Assembly: GCA_958450365.1 (NCBI GenBank)
Contig: CAUEEP010000074.1
Location: forward strand, 310,001 to 374,000
From: Mesorhabditis belari
Taxonomy: Eukaryota; Nematoda; Chromadorea; Rhabditida; Rhabditidae
Length of the DNA: 64,000 bases
Direction: 5' to 3'
Below the pieces are notes generated by a model. The model did no database searches and was not told the origin of the DNA. It saw only the letters and a list, made by a program, of their open reading frames with translations. The position numbers were made by a program, and so were the translations under genes. Positions within the stretch are counted from its first letter, which is position 1. Every line of letters starts with the position of its first letter. This document shows positions 41,646 to 53,926 of the stretch, piece after piece.

Positions 41646-44600
41646 ATGACGAACCATCAAAGCCCGTCATACGAGATTTTGAACTGTACGGATAAAAGCG
41701 AATTTTTTGAATTTCAATATTTTAGTGACGTCATCAAATCTTCCAAATTATGGACTGGAGCGTTTGCTCGAGTTGCCCGTTCTCGTTTTGGAAAGGGTTC
41801 GTAAATGAACGGGATTAAGCTTCTATTTGAACTAACACCTTAAATTGGCTTCTACAAAATTCGATCCGAAATCAGGCTTCAAAGCCTGAAAAAACACAAA
41901 ATTTTCAGAAAAAGAATCCCAGTCTGTGGACAATCAGTGATGCTCAACAACAAGAGGTGATAATTTTGATTGAACATGTTTTGATTGAACTTGAGATGAG
42001 AGAAATTCAAGCGACCAAGCATTTGTGTTGATTCTGGCGATATTTTGCCAATTAAAAGACTTGATTTTTGCTTGTAAAGCCTTAAATTTAACACAAACTT
42101 GCTATAATTACAAACTTTTATAAGAATATTCAGAGTTGGATAGTTTTTTGCTATCTTAAAAGCTGAATTTGACGACCGAAAAACAAGGTGGCTTCGAACT
42201 TTTGTGTCACCCTGTATTGCCGAGTAGTCTAATGGCTTTAAACTTGAACTAATTTCAGCACTTTCAAATTCTCAAGACTCTCCTCACCAAGAGGAAGTGT
42301 CCGTGGTCTCATCATAACGACGAGATTCGGATCGTCGATCGAGAGCAAAATGTATTGATTTTTTTGCTTTTTTCAGAAACTTGGGTAAAACCTTTTTGTT
42401 CTGTAAAAACATTCACTAACATGACCACATAAGTACTACAAAACTATTTTCGAAGATTTGTCCTCATTTCCTGGCCTTTTTGAAGCCATTGCGCAGAAAT
42501 TGAAGAGCGGTTTGTACAGGGTGCGCCAAAATTATGGTAACGAAATAGTAACTGCAGAAAACACAAATCTTTTCCAGTAAAAACTTTTAGAAAACAATAA
42601 TTTTTATTAACTTTAACAAGAACATTATGTAAACAACGATTATTGCTCAAAATGACGACCATTAGCAGCAATACATTGGTTCAAACGCTTTGGAGATTCA
42701 TCGATAGCCTTTTGAACTGTGGAGATAGACAAATCGTTCCAAGCCTTAATTAGTGCCCGTTTTAAAAAGTCTACCGATATGTGGGACTTTGCACATGCCT
42801 TGCTCTCTAAGATCGACCAAATGGAATAGTCCAAAACGTTCAAATCGGGAGAATTTGAGGGCCATTCTCCTGGGCGCTGCGGGCTAATATCTACTGTAAT
42901 CCAATCAGGGAAGTTGTTGGCTATTCAGTCTTGTGTTTCGGCAGCTTTATGAGAAGGAGCTCCATCTTGCATAAATGTCCAGCTTTTAGTTACAAAATGA
43001 GTCCGAGGCCAGGGTAAAATTTCATCCTTGAGCATCTCCAAGTACATCTTTTTGTCGACTTTTACCCTAGAAAATTAATGGTGTTTTTCCACTGTACGTA
43101 ACTTCTGCCCAAACCATTATTTGTTGTGGCTTTTGTTGCTTTGAAACAATTCTATCATTTAATGGAAGTGGATTTTTGGACCAGCTTCTGTCGTTTTGAC
43201 TGTTATGCGCTGTTCGACGTCAAACCACTTCTCATCCGTAAAGAGAATCTGACGGTGACGGTTTGCAGCGAAACGTCTTTTTAGTTGTTTACATCGGTCA
43301 AAACGCTTCTTTTTCATTTCATCGCTCAAAAAATGACCTTTTATTTGTTTTCTTGCCTTGAATCCAGCTTTTTTGAGGATTCGTCGAACCGAAGTTGCTC
43401 CGATGCCAATAGCTCCGAATTCCTTATCTCTACAAATTTGGTTCCTTATCTCTACAAATTTCCGAGCCAAGTTCTTTGTGGTGGTTGCATTCCTCTTGAG
43501 TCTTGTGAAGATCTTTTTTCGATTTGTCAAAGTGTTGGCTTTAGATGGGCGTCCCCTTTCTTTGCGGTCTTCATTCGTTCCCGTTTTATAGCTCGAAAAA
43601 CATCTTTTTTCTTCTCTTGCAAAAGTTGCGAAATTTCAGCAATTCGTTTTCCTTGCTGATGCAGACAAATGATAGCTGGGCGCAGATCCTTTTTGGATTT
43701 CATACCTGAAAAATAGTTGTCAAATTAAATATTGCAGAAAAAAAAGACAAAGACATGAAAAAAGTGAAAAATGAGATAATTCGCGCGCGTCACCATTATT
43801 TTGGCGCACCCTGTAGATTTAAGCACTTTTGATCATTATTGTGGCTACCATACTTGAATTGTGAATTCTTGGTGAAAAATAACAACTTTCAGGAGTTCCT
43901 TAAAGTCCCCGTTTCGACGACGAGTCAATACGAGAAGAACCCGGTCTCTGAGGTAAGCCTTATTCCAAATAATTGAAAGCAATGGAACTTTCAGTTTGGC
44001 AACGTTGTCTATCAAAAAGATAATGGCCTTATACGATTGGTCAATGCATTGGATGGGAGTCCTCAGTTCAAAATGTAAGTTTTCTTAGGTATGCTGTAGA
44101 AAAGTCCGTCTTCAGAGTTCAAACGAAGGGTTCCTCCTCGCACGAAGCATTTGAGGTGGGTTTTCCATTAAGCTTAAATGACGGAATGGTTTTTCCTTGC
44201 TTTTAGAGTTTGAGCATGATATCACCATATTGTTTTTTTTCAAAATCACTTTAATAGAGCTTAATTTTGATTGAGAAAACAAAAGTCTTTAAGTTGAAAA
44301 CGATGGATGATCGAGTGATTGGCTCATATGTGAAAATCCCCCTGGAAAGGACGGGAACTCCGTGCAACTGCCGCCCCCCATACGTCACTCATCGATGGAG
44401 AATTGAAAGTGGGTATTCAAAAATTCAATGTTAGACCCAAACTCAGAATGCATGCTGAACACGACACTCACACTATTAGATCTGAAAGCTATAGAACCGT
44501 GACTAGGCTTGGAATTCCCAAGTTCCCACTCAGAACCACTGCTGAGATTAGGGTGGTTGAATAATCGCTAAAGCCAAGGTAAAGTAGGCTTTATCGGTTT

Positions 44601-44993
44601 TTCTTGTTTACTCTTCAACAGATTCAACAGAAGAGTATGAAAAAAAAGAATAGTTAAGGAAATGATGAGTCCGAATATCTCTAAAAGAAACCAACGGCAC
44701 ACCAACGCATAATTGGGTAGCGAAAGTTAGCAAACTTTTCTAGACACCATAAATATTCGGACTCATCATTTCCTTGAGTATTGATTTTTTTTTCCTTTCC
44801 ATTGAATCCGTTTTCAGTGCCAGCAGAGTTCGATTTGACTCAACGTTTGCGTCTTGTGATGGCCATTTATGTGCTCGATTACAGAAGTCATTATCTCAGT
44901 CTCCCACAAATGATATGTTGTGGTATAATATTCATTATTGTCGTTGTGCCACTTGCCTTTTTCAAGGGGAAATTTTATCGCAGATTTTTATAG
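41646..44993 (+). CDS. Phospholipid scramblase-like protein
   Basis: Exons 42259-42351, 43893-43952, 43995-44074, 44116-44155, 44258-44408 and 44818-44993 join in phase. A likely first exon, 41646-41796 (MTNHQSPSYEILNCTDKSEF), does not meet the next one in phase, so an exon may be missing. The C-terminal region FKLKTMDDRVIGSYVKIPLE, a CNCRPP Cys motif, MPAEFDLTQRLRLVMAIYVL and DYRSHY follows the layout of the scramblase/tubby-like fold (strand, IG turn, FP.DLD segment, buried helix). It ends with a membrane segment (MICCGIIFIIVVVPLAFF) and FKGKFYRRFL. Family members move phospholipids between membrane leaflets or bind lipids; the call is moderate because the Cys-rich half is weak. The 1.5-kb intron 42352-43892 contains a Tc1-type element. 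Confidence 0.5.
42517..43813 (-). mobile_element. Tc1-type transposon, 1.3 kb, inactive
   Basis: Ends CAGGGTGCGCCAAAATTATG and its reverse complement with TA duplicated at 42515-42516 and 43814-43815. The minus-strand transposase starts MKSKKDLRPAIICLHQQGKR at about 43702. It shows FTDEKWF (D1), FMQDGAPSHKA (D2) and WPSNSPDLNVLDYSIW (D3), ending at 42640. It has at least two frameshifts (near 43530 and 43159) and a stop after QD, so it cannot make a transposase. Confidence 0.85.
44656..44777. repeat. Inverted repeat in a scramblase-like intron
   Basis: AAGGAAATGATGAGTCCGAA (44656) and its reverse complement ending at 44777, a 22-24-bp stem with a 75-nt loop, directly ahead of the last exon. 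Confidence 0.7.
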
Positions 44994-45319
44994 AAAAAAA
45001 TTAGTGTCCTAATTGGGCTTACTTGTTTGATTTATAGTAACTTTTACTATGTTGATAGTCATCGGAAAACTCAAACTTGCCATCATTTCGAAATAATAGG
45101 TACTTCTATTATACATCGCTTCTCGTTTTTTCTATTTTTTTCTTAAAAAGAAAGATTTTCAATTCTTCTTTGTTCACATCTTTGTTGTATTTCAATTTTA
45201 TTATGCTTTGACTAGAAAATTCAGTTCCGAAAACTTACAACGATAAAAATAAATACTTCTCAAATATTTCAATACCAACACATTCAATCCAAAAAAGAAA
45301 AGCTTTTATTTGCAAATAG

Positions 45320-45857
45320 AACCCAGACATCTCAAAGGACCATTCTGGAGATTGTTTGATGAAAAAAACCTACAAAGGCCTATGGGAAAATGGGAAAATG
45401 GGCCTATGGGGTTTCCGTTTGTGGCTTTTCTCTGACCATCCGACCCGCGAAGAGAATGGGGGTAGCTTGTCAAGGCTGAGGCCATCGACATTGATTGCAC
45501 GAGATCGGAACAAAGTAAACTTGGGATTCTTTTCTAGGCAACGAAAAATTTAGTTGCTCGAGGACACCTTTGACAGCGATAGGAATTTGATATTTGTGGA
45601 GACTCCAACACTGTCCAATATTGGAAAACGTCTTTCCCTACAACAATATGATGACAAAAGTAATTAGAATCTTTATAACAAAAAACAGAATGATTTAAAC
45701 GTATAACATGTTATATGGTTTTAATTTTAGAAGTCGCTACTGAGCGAGGGCTCTACAACGGAATTGATCCAGAAGCTTCACAAGAAGCCGGATGGAATTA
45801 CAGTCGAACCTCTCTACAACGTAACTCACGGGACCGGCTATAGTTTACGTTATATAG
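45320..45857 (+). CDS. Unknown gene, last exon split by Tigger
   Basis: Exons 45320-45514, 45554-45659 and 45731 onward join with matching phases. They read NPDISKDHSGDCLMKKTYKG, WLFSDHPTREENGGSLSRL, then LLEDTFDSDRNLIFVETPTL and KKVATERGLYNGIDPEASQE with AGWN. At that point the pogo/Tigger element is inserted (45801). Without it the frame would end after three more codons (YLKC then stop), so the insertion is almost at the natural C-terminus; now the frame runs about 14 codons into the TIR before a TAG. The first intron is only 39 nt. No start codon upstream of 45320 was found; an internal ATG at 45353 is possible. I recognise no family. Confidence 0.45.
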
Positions 45858-48032
45858 AGGTTTACGTTATATCGAGGTTTTGTTATATAGAATCAAAAAC
45901 GCAGGGTTTATTGCAACCATTACGTTATGTAGAGGTATTGGAACATATTTATTGCAAAAACTCAACAAAAAAGGTAAAAAAATTATCAAAAAGCATCAAA
46001 GTTTAACAAAAAAGTTAGTCAAACGGGATTGTTTAGGAGAAAAAAAAGCCTGATCAAAGAAAAAATTATCAAAAGTTGCTAAAGCCTTAACAATTTCGGA
46101 ATTAGGGTTATTCCTCACAAATATATACATATCTTGAGCTTTTGAAGATGTAGATATGCCTCGGATCGTGTCACTATCGGCTCTTTCACGTCTTCAACGA
46201 TTGGCTCATCATCCTCGCTATCAGAAGAAATCGACTGTAGTTGCGAACCTAAGGAAACATAATTGATCTTTTCCTTAAATTAGCATTACTTTAAACGATA
46301 TAATCTGTACCTTTAGCAGCTAGTGCAATTTCCTCTAGCGATCTTAACCCTGTAGTCACAACATTTTCGTCGGCGCAAGCAAATTCCAAAGGATTGATTG
46401 ATCGATCAACGTCTTCACTATCAATAAGTTGATTCCAGATAGCCTGCAATGATTGTAGCGAGTTATCGTCGTCGTTATTGTTTTCGATAAATGGCGGCTC
46501 ATCTTGCATACATCTCTTGAATCCGGCCTTACGAAAACAATTTGAAAGCGTCTCCACTTTAACGTCATTCCAGGATTCTTCGAGTAAGTATAGTGCATCC
46601 AAAAGATTAAATTCGAATTTGGCCTTTGCATCGACAGCTGCAATTCTTTGTTTCAACAATCCTGTTCGGTATCTGACCTTCAGATTTTTAATTATTCTCA
46701 TATCCATTGGTTGGATTGCCGCAGTTGCATTCGGCAAAAAGAATTTAATCTGAATGTTTGATAAATTGAGCTTCGGATGTGCTGGACAGTTATCAATAAA
46801 CAACAAAATTTCCCGATTAAATTTGATCAAATTTGAATTCCATTTCTTGAGATAGCTCTCAAATAATTCGCTGGTCATCCACGCTCTTGAATTTGCTTCG
46901 TACAAAACAGGAAGTTTTTTGACATCCTTAAAGCAACGCGGATGCTTCGATTTACCAATCACGAATAAAGGGCATCTTTCGCTTCCATCTATATTTGATC
47001 CGACGAGAACAGTGACTCTATCCTTGCTCTTCTTTCCACTTGTGCATCTATCGCCTTTGAAAGACAACGTTTTAAAAAAAAAAGAGCTTGTAAGAGCTTG
47101 TAAAAAAGAGCTGTTTCATCCAAGTTAAAAACATTCTTTGGCTCAAATTCTTTCAAGAGTCCCTTCAATACTTCATCTTTCCACTGCTCAACATTGTTCA
47201 GGTCGATTTCGGCTGCTTCTCCTTCTAGGGAACAAAAAACAATGCCATGCCTATGCTTCAGCTTTTCTGGCCATCCATTGCTAGCTCGGAAATCGGTAAT
47301 ACCCATCAACTTTGCAAGCTCCAGAGCTTTTGTTCGAAGCAAATTTCCGTCCACACATTCATTGTTGCTTCGAATCTCTTTCAACCAAGAAATAACCGCA
47401 CCTTCCAGGTCCTCGTGTTTGCTATTCTTCACTCGTGCTCGCTTGCCCTGAGAACCGTCATTGATCGCATTAGAAATCGTTTGCTTTTGGCCCAAAATCG
47501 AAGAAATGGTCAAAATTGGCCGCTTGAATTCCCTTGCTAAATCCGTTACTCCTTTCGAAGTTGAAGCATCAAGAATTCGCTTTTTTTCAGCTAGATCGAT
47601 CCTTTTCCGGGTCGCCTTCTTTCGCTCCCTCGCCTGAAAAATTATAAATATCATTTAATACAGAAAATAAGCACGTAAAAAGAATAAGTGAATGATATAT
47701 GAACGCAAAAAACTTATTAAGAATCTATGTAAGTGATTTTTTTTCTTCTTTTAAATTGTGGCAAAAAGGCCACAGATTAGAATAGTCCATCCAAAGAGCA
47801 TGGTAGTTGGAAGAAATATCCACGTTTTAGCATAAAATCCGTTATATGGAACAAAAAATTGCATATTTTCAGGCAAAATTTTCCGTTGTATAGAGGTTTA
47901 CGTTATACAGAGTTACGTTATATCGAGGTTTTTTTATAGACATTTTGTATTACATTTGGCCGGGACCGGTCACGCCTTACGTTATAGAGAGGTTTACGTT
48001 ATATCGAGGTTCGTTATAGAGAGGTTCGACTG
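45801..48032 (-). mobile_element. pogo/Tigger-type transposon, 2.2 kb
   Basis: Ends CAGTCGAACCTCTCTACAAC and the reverse complement, flanked by TA (45799-45800, 48033-48034). Sub-terminal TTACGTTATATAGAGG-like repeats occur at both ends. It holds one transposase in two overlapping frames. Confidence 0.9.
46291..47654 (-). pseudogene. Tigger transposase with frameshift
   Basis: The N-terminal frame (47654-46989) has a CENP-B-like HTH (KKRILDASTSKGVTDLAREF), a second HTH (SWLKEIRSNNECVDGNLLRT) and the first catalytic Asp in FNLDETALFYKLL. The C-terminal frame (47067-46291) begins SFKGDRCTSGKKSKDRVTV and has D2 in LLFIDNCPAHP and D3 in IQPMDMRIIKNL, about 30 residues later. Between them is a tandem duplication of AGAGCTTGTA and a run of T (about 47075-47100) which shifts the frame. 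All catalytic residues are present, so a single repair separates it from a full ORF; as it stands it is broken. The exact N-terminus is uncertain (an intron may end at TTTTTCAG near 47640). Confidence 0.8.
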
Positions 48033-48034
48033 TA

Positions 48035-48687
48035 TTTAAAATGTTGAATCAAATCAATTGGAATGATTTATCACTTACGTATTTTTGTATTTTGTACCTT
48101 GTCACTATTTTGCCATGTTTAACAATAAATCCTAACAAATTTTGTTTCAGCTCACCTGAAAGTTGATCCGTTATTTTGACTGTTTTGAGTCTGAATTCTC
48201 AGAATTATGTTCTTTAAAACCCCTAGAACACCTGAGGAGAGAACCTCGGGCTTTTGAATGATACCAATTACAGTTTGATTAGCTCAGATAATCCAGCGAA
48301 AAGCAAAGTCAGTCTGATGAAATGAAATCGATCCAACGCGGGTGTCGACAATAATTACAATCTCCGAACAAACTGGTGCTTATAAAGCTTGCTTGAGCCG
48401 CAAGTACACATTTCAAAGATGAGTTCAAAACAATGCCCAAGATTCCCTTCAGGGGTTTGTTTACGAGTTGTCAACCATAGAAGGTCTTTCCAAAGACCCC
48501 TTCTGGGAGTCCCAATGCATTTTCATCTCATCCATGAAAAAAGGGCAGTCCCAGGGCACGTAGCTAGCAATTTTCCACCCTCTCGGCCACTCCTCGAAAA
48601 CGAATCCTCAAAATACTTCCCAAAATTGGAAAGTAAACAACTGATTCTATTTTTCACTGAAATTATTTTCTTTGATCATAATCGAGA
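48035..48687. other. Intergenic, no gene seen
   Basis: No convincing exon. A short imperfect hairpin AAGGTCTTTCCAAAGACCCC lies at about 48481. Confidence 0.35.
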
Positions 48688-50357
48688 ATGACAACCTGGT
48701 GTTGGCATGCTGTCGGAAATCCTCTTACACCGGTTGTTGAAGAGGACTATCGCTCGTGTTGTGGACGGATGAAATCGAAAGTAAAATAACAAATGAATGT
48801 TACATAAAAATATTGATAATTCTTAGGTTATACATCTTTTACACCGACTAAAGTACCATAAAATCTCTTTTAGTTTGAAAAACCCTTTATAAACCTCTAT
48901 TAGTCGTTTGAAACACAAAAATTCTGTTTGTTTCCCCCAAAATCCAAGCTTTAAAAGTACAAAATTTTGTCTACTTAGTGTCATTTTAATAGAAACATTA
49001 CGGAATTAGAAATCTTATAGTATTTGGCTATGATTTCACAAGCAATTCTCGCTTTCGACTACTTCTGATTCTTATATTTGAGCTCCAAACTTGTACTAGT
49101 TAGGACAAAGTGTAATTGGATTGCAAAATTATAAGCTGTACAACTACTTTGCTTTAGTATGGATTCATTGCTTGTCTCCTCATCGATTTCCTCTTCATTC
49201 TCCTCTGTGTCATTCTCATCACTCAAAATTCACCCGAAAACCGACTTGGATTGGTAAGACTTGCACGCTTTTTAGTCTAAATCTAAATCTAAATCTAATT
49301 TTTAGATAATCCTTATTGTTCTCTGTCTTCCCATCACCCTCATCGGATTCTTGGCACTTTTTACGTTGAAACCGCTTCACATGCAGCTTTATTGGTCGCT
49401 GTATGTAAGTCATAGTTCTAGTTCTAGTTCTAGCCATGTTCTAGGTATCTAGCTTCTAGGTATCTAGCTTCTAGGTATCTAGCTTCTAGGTATCTAGCTT
49501 CTAGGTATCTAGCTTCTAGGTATCTAGCTTCTAGGTATCTAGGTAGCTAAAGCTTTCAAACAGCCTCTTTTTTAGATCCTGCAAATGGGCTTCACCGTTC
49601 TTGTCATTGGTTTCCTTGTTATGATTCTTTTCATTCTTCCGTCCAGGTTCGCTATATCATTATTTTCCTATCAATCTCAGTAGGAAACCAATTGCTTAAC
49701 TCTTTTAACATTTCATAGTGCTAGAAAGATTCAGTATCCTGTTTTACTACAATATACCTTTTTCAATAAGGGTTTTGCCTTTAAAGCTAACAAGAATTCC
49801 ATATCCTCTTTAGTTTTAAAGATTCCAATTAAAGCTAAAGATCCTTAAAGATATACTTGAGAAAACTGAACTGTATATATTCTTTGAAAATCATTTCCAA
49901 GCTTTAAAACGGTTCTTGTTTAGCACTTTTGTGGAGGAGCGCAAGATCACCAAACCAAGAACGTTTGGAGGGATTTTTGGTGGGTTTTAGTAATATAAAT
50001 TAAGTTTTCTTAATATTAACTTAAATTTAAACTTATAAATCTTTTATTTAATCGTATTCATTTACAAAAAGCTCAATTTCAAAACTTTTCAGGTGTTGTT
50101 CTCGTTTTCATTGCCACCCTCGCTTTCGTTCTTTGGCGTGGAAGTGTCACCTATTCATATTATAAATACATACGGTAAGTTGGCCAAGTTTTAATTTAAA
50201 ATTGTTTCAAGTTTCAAATTGTTACACAATTCTAAAGCTATCTAAGCCATTTTTTTGGGAAAATTGCTTTTTCAGCGATCGCCAGCTAGCCATCGAGCAT
50301 CACGGCTCGAATCTCGCTCACGCCTCCGACAATCTGGCTCACGATATCGAAAAATGA
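48688..50357 (+). CDS. Four-TM-type membrane protein 1
   Basis: Seven exons (48688-48780, 49158-49253, 49306-49404, 49576-49646, 49924-49979, 50093-50174, 50276-50357) join in phase to about 192 residues. The start MTTWCWHAVGN leads to a Cys pair before TM1 (SCCGRMKSK). Membrane segments are IACLLIDFLFILLCVILI, LIVLCLPITLIGFLALF, MGFTVLVIGFLVMILFIL and VVLVFIATLAFVLW. A cytoplasmic tail begins DRQLAIEHHGSNLAHASD. The layout recalls LAPTM-like lysosomal tetraspan proteins, but I do not claim that family. A paralogue with the same exon layout is at 53.9 kb. Confidence 0.7.
49441..49548 (+). repeat. 16-bp minisatellite in intron 3
   Basis: About seven near-perfect copies of CTAGGTATCTAGCTTC, preceded by TAGTTC units. 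Lies in intron 3 of four-TM gene 1. Confidence 0.9.
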
Positions 50358-53300
50358 GTACAAGATTGAACAATGTACAAATTTAAGTGTAAATAAGATA
50401 AAAGCTGATCAATCTTGTTAAAAAAATTGAATACTTTTAACTTTTTGAATACTTGAGCAGTTGATCTCACCACATTTTACCTAATTTCTCTTACAATATT
50501 TTGCTTTTTTCTTGGCTTTTGATCTATTTCCTAAAATCTACTTTTGTAAATAAATTTGAATAAACAAATTTGATAAAAATTACGCAATAGTAGACCGATT
50601 TTCCTTTCTTTTTTTTGCTTTTTTTGTTTTCTGTCCTGCCCTTTTCCTGGTTCACTCCAGCTCGTAAACAAGTGTGGAAAGAAAAAGGAAAAAAAGAAAA
50701 AAAAACCCAGAGAACCCAAAGAAGAAAAACAAAAAGCAGAATGCACTTTTTTCGCTTTCAAACCTTGCCGCTAAAGCTAGAATTTGAATCATTAAAGCCA
50801 GATTTAGGGAAAAGTTAGAATCTATAGTTTATGCTGTGTTCAAGCCCAACTGCACACTTGTAACTAGTGCTTGCTATCGCTAGAGTTGATTTAAAAGCTC
50901 CAGCTCGTAAAAATTCAGCTAAAATAGACTTTAGCCTTTCCAAGTTTCATTTTCCATCTCATTTTTCATCACTGTAAGGCAATGTTAATCTTATTTTTGT
51001 TAATCTTATTTTTAGTCATCTCACAGCTCTCTTTCAGCTTTAGTTCAATTTCTAGCTGTATTTTTGGTGATTTAGCCCAGACACAACATTCATTTTTTTT
51101 CTTTCCTTATTCCAAATTCTGTCAACACTACACTATGAATACAACAAGCAATGCAGAGAAGGCAAAAAATAGCTTGAGAATGCACGAAACGCACTTTTCT
51201 TTTCCGAAAAGGGAACTGAGCTCTAAAAGGACATCCTCTTTTAGACTGGGAAAAAGGGCAGATAAACAAGAGAATTTTAATGATCAATGCAAGGTAAAAG
51301 TTAGTAAAAGAAGTTGAACTTACTGAAAAAACGGGGCAGTATAGATGTCCAAACCAGGTTGGATCGAGTAAGCCAGACCAGAAGCCAGGTTCAGGCGTGC
51401 TCCAATACTGCTACTCAGACCTGCAGCAAAACTAACAAGAGAAGATCAACTGTAATAGCTCTCTTGAAAATGTGAGAATGAAAATGAAATTGTCAGCTCT
51501 TCTTGAAAAAAACCAAAAAAATCAGAGTGAGGGTCGAACTTGTGAGGGCCGCTCTGGATACGAACGCTGTACCACTCGGTCACGGCTGCAGCGAGTCGGG
51601 TTCGCAAGGAGGCCAGTAAGATCCAAACGACCACATTTTAATCCTAACAAAACATGAGTCCCAACAAAACTTTAGACGCTTATAACTCTTGACAGATTGT
51701 CATTTAGCAAAAACGGAATACCTATTGGAAATCAGCAAACAATTCTGCGTCGAATGGTATAGGTTGGATAGCATTTGACCGACCCAGTCAATTGATCTTC
51801 CCTTGTAAGCCAGGCCAGACCAAGACTTGGCCTCTGAGTTGGTTAGGATCTAGTTTCGCCTGGTTTTGTGGTTATGAAATGGCTTTGGAACAGCCCTGGC
51901 TCAGAGAAAAGGTGTCAAGTTTGACTATATTGGGCAGAAATCGATAAACCGGAAGTTGGTGCAGCCGTTCACAGTTTAAACAATCTCTTGTCCCCAATGC
52001 CGCACAAATTAACAAATTCATAGCCGATTTGCCACCAATGAATGTTTAACGGGTTTTAAAAGTGTACCAACATGTGAATACTAAGGCACATTAGACAATA
52101 TTGACTTTTTTTGTGTTCTTGAACTCTAGATACAATATTATTGCTTCCACAAATTTACAATGAATCAAAACCCAGTACAATTGCACTTTTCCAATCTCCT
52201 ACCTCACAATAATCAATTTTGCAAACCAAATTTATTGTCACTTTCTCGATTTCCTTTGTCTCTGACAGATAATTATCGCTATCCAATCAAATGTTATATT
52301 TTTAAGAGATTTTCGGAAGATTTTGAGAAGTTGTGAAATTTGTTGACTTGTTTTCGCTGGAGAATTTGGATTCTCTCAAAGGCGAAAACTAAAGTGCATC
52401 GGGGAATCGGAGGGGTATTTTTAGAGCCCGAGCAGCGCTTTACAACATTCCCAGTACAATTCCTAGTACAATCTGCTCGGGGAATTTATTATGATTGACT
52501 TTAACATTTATACTGAGCTATGAAATTTACTTTAATAGCTACTTACTTTAATATTTACTTTAATAATTGATAAGTTATTGGATCATTAACTCTTACCCTT
52601 TTCTTCCTTGTCATTTTGTTTTGCTTGTCCAGTTTGGATTTACTGTTTTGGTTTCATTGATTTTAGAACCCCAGTACATCTAAATAGTCTGTCTAACTTG
52701 AAAAATTCTTTCAGAACTATCAAAAATATGTTTTGTGCTTTAGGTTTTGTTTTCCATTCTAAGAGAACTGAAAAAGGGAAGCACTTTCGTTCTCTTTCAA
52801 TCTCGAGATCCAGCTCACAATCAAATCAAAGCTAGCCTAACAAGTTAAGTATTTTATCTCAAATTTCTAAAGCATTCAAGTTTCCTTTCACTTCTATTTA
52901 ACAAGTCTATGAAGAAAGATTTTAGAAGAGATAAAAGAGAGAATAAGCTCGATTTTTGTTTGTTAGAAGTTTTTCCTTTTAAAGTCTATGATCTAAATAC
53001 TTATTTTTATATTCTTATATCTACCTACATTCTATTGTTGACTTGTTTTCATTTTCCTTTTCATTTTGATCTCTTCTTTTGCTTCTTACCCTTTTCCATC
53101 TCTTTTCCTTGTTGCGAAAAGTGAAAACAAAAGTGCAAGTCTAGACTGAAGCCAAGGGGAATAGGGGAAAAGAAAGAAAAGAAAGAAAAGAAAAGATCAA
53201 AGAAAGGGTATTCCCTCAAAAAGTGCACCAATAGCTCCACCCCTTGCCCTTTCATAAGAAAAATAAGCTCTATATAATGATTGAGCTTCTCAGTTTCAAT

Positions 53301-53926
53301 TCTTGTAGCTAGATTGATTCTTAACAGGTTTTATAACTTTTAACAATAAAAATTCATTATATAGATTCATTTGACAGTCTAAATTGAAAAGTTTAATCAG
53401 AATTTGTTTACTGTTTACTTGGCTTCTGTTCACTTTTAACTTTAATGACTGATGATGATGAGTGACTGATGAATGAACTTTTAATTTAATGAGATCTTTA
53501 GCTTTAGTTGGAATCTTTAATACTAAAGAGAATATGAAATTCTTGTTAGCTTTAAAGAAAAAACCCTCATTGAAAAAGGCATATTGTAGCAAAACAGGAC
53601 ACTGAATCTTTAAAATTAAATTTTACTTTTAATGACTTGTGATTTAAAGTCCAGCTAGGAAATTTGGAAATCTACCATTCGCCTCAGTCTTCAGTAAAGA
53701 TTCAATTTGACATTTTACTGAAGGATCACTGGTAATAATGAGACTTTCACTAATTTAAGCATTACTATGCCAATTTCTACAAAGTTTCAATTGATTTGAG
53801 TTCTTCCTTTGATCCTCTTATCAATCAAACTCAATTCGTCATTTATCTCTCTCATTTCCTGGTTTCCTTCTGACCGACCATTAATTTATAATGCTCATCT
53901 TTAGCGACTCAAAAAAACGAAGAAAA
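50358..53926. other. Long intergenic region
   Basis: AT-rich with low-complexity tracts (AAAAGAAAGAAAAG at about 53165). It holds a tRNA-like sequence at 51529-51600 and degenerate GGCCAGACC-type repeat pieces (51370-51900) similar to the hAT-like MITE of 8.75 kb. I find no exon chain. Confidence 0.35.
51529..51600 (-). other. tRNA-Ser-like sequence
   Basis: The minus strand reads GTGACCGAGTGGTACAGCG (A box) and CACAAGTTCGACCCTC (B box). Stem pairing is poor, so it is a pseudogene or a tRNA-derived repeat rather than a working tRNA. Confidence 0.4.

Noticed and set aside
48389..48691. 100-residue ORF MLEPQVHISKMSSKQCPRFP
   Set aside because: No recognisable motif, overlaps the start of four-TM gene 1 in another frame, and lacks splice context.
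50982..51317. ORF with signal-like start and SSFRLGKR between dibasic sites, resembling a neuropeptide precursor
   Set aside because: Only one such peptide, no RFamide motif, a low-complexity leader and no sign of homologous repeats; likely chance in AT-rich DNA.
52608..52835. 75-residue ORF MSFCFACPVWIYCFGF
   Set aside because: No splice or homology support; composition fits random AT-rich translation.
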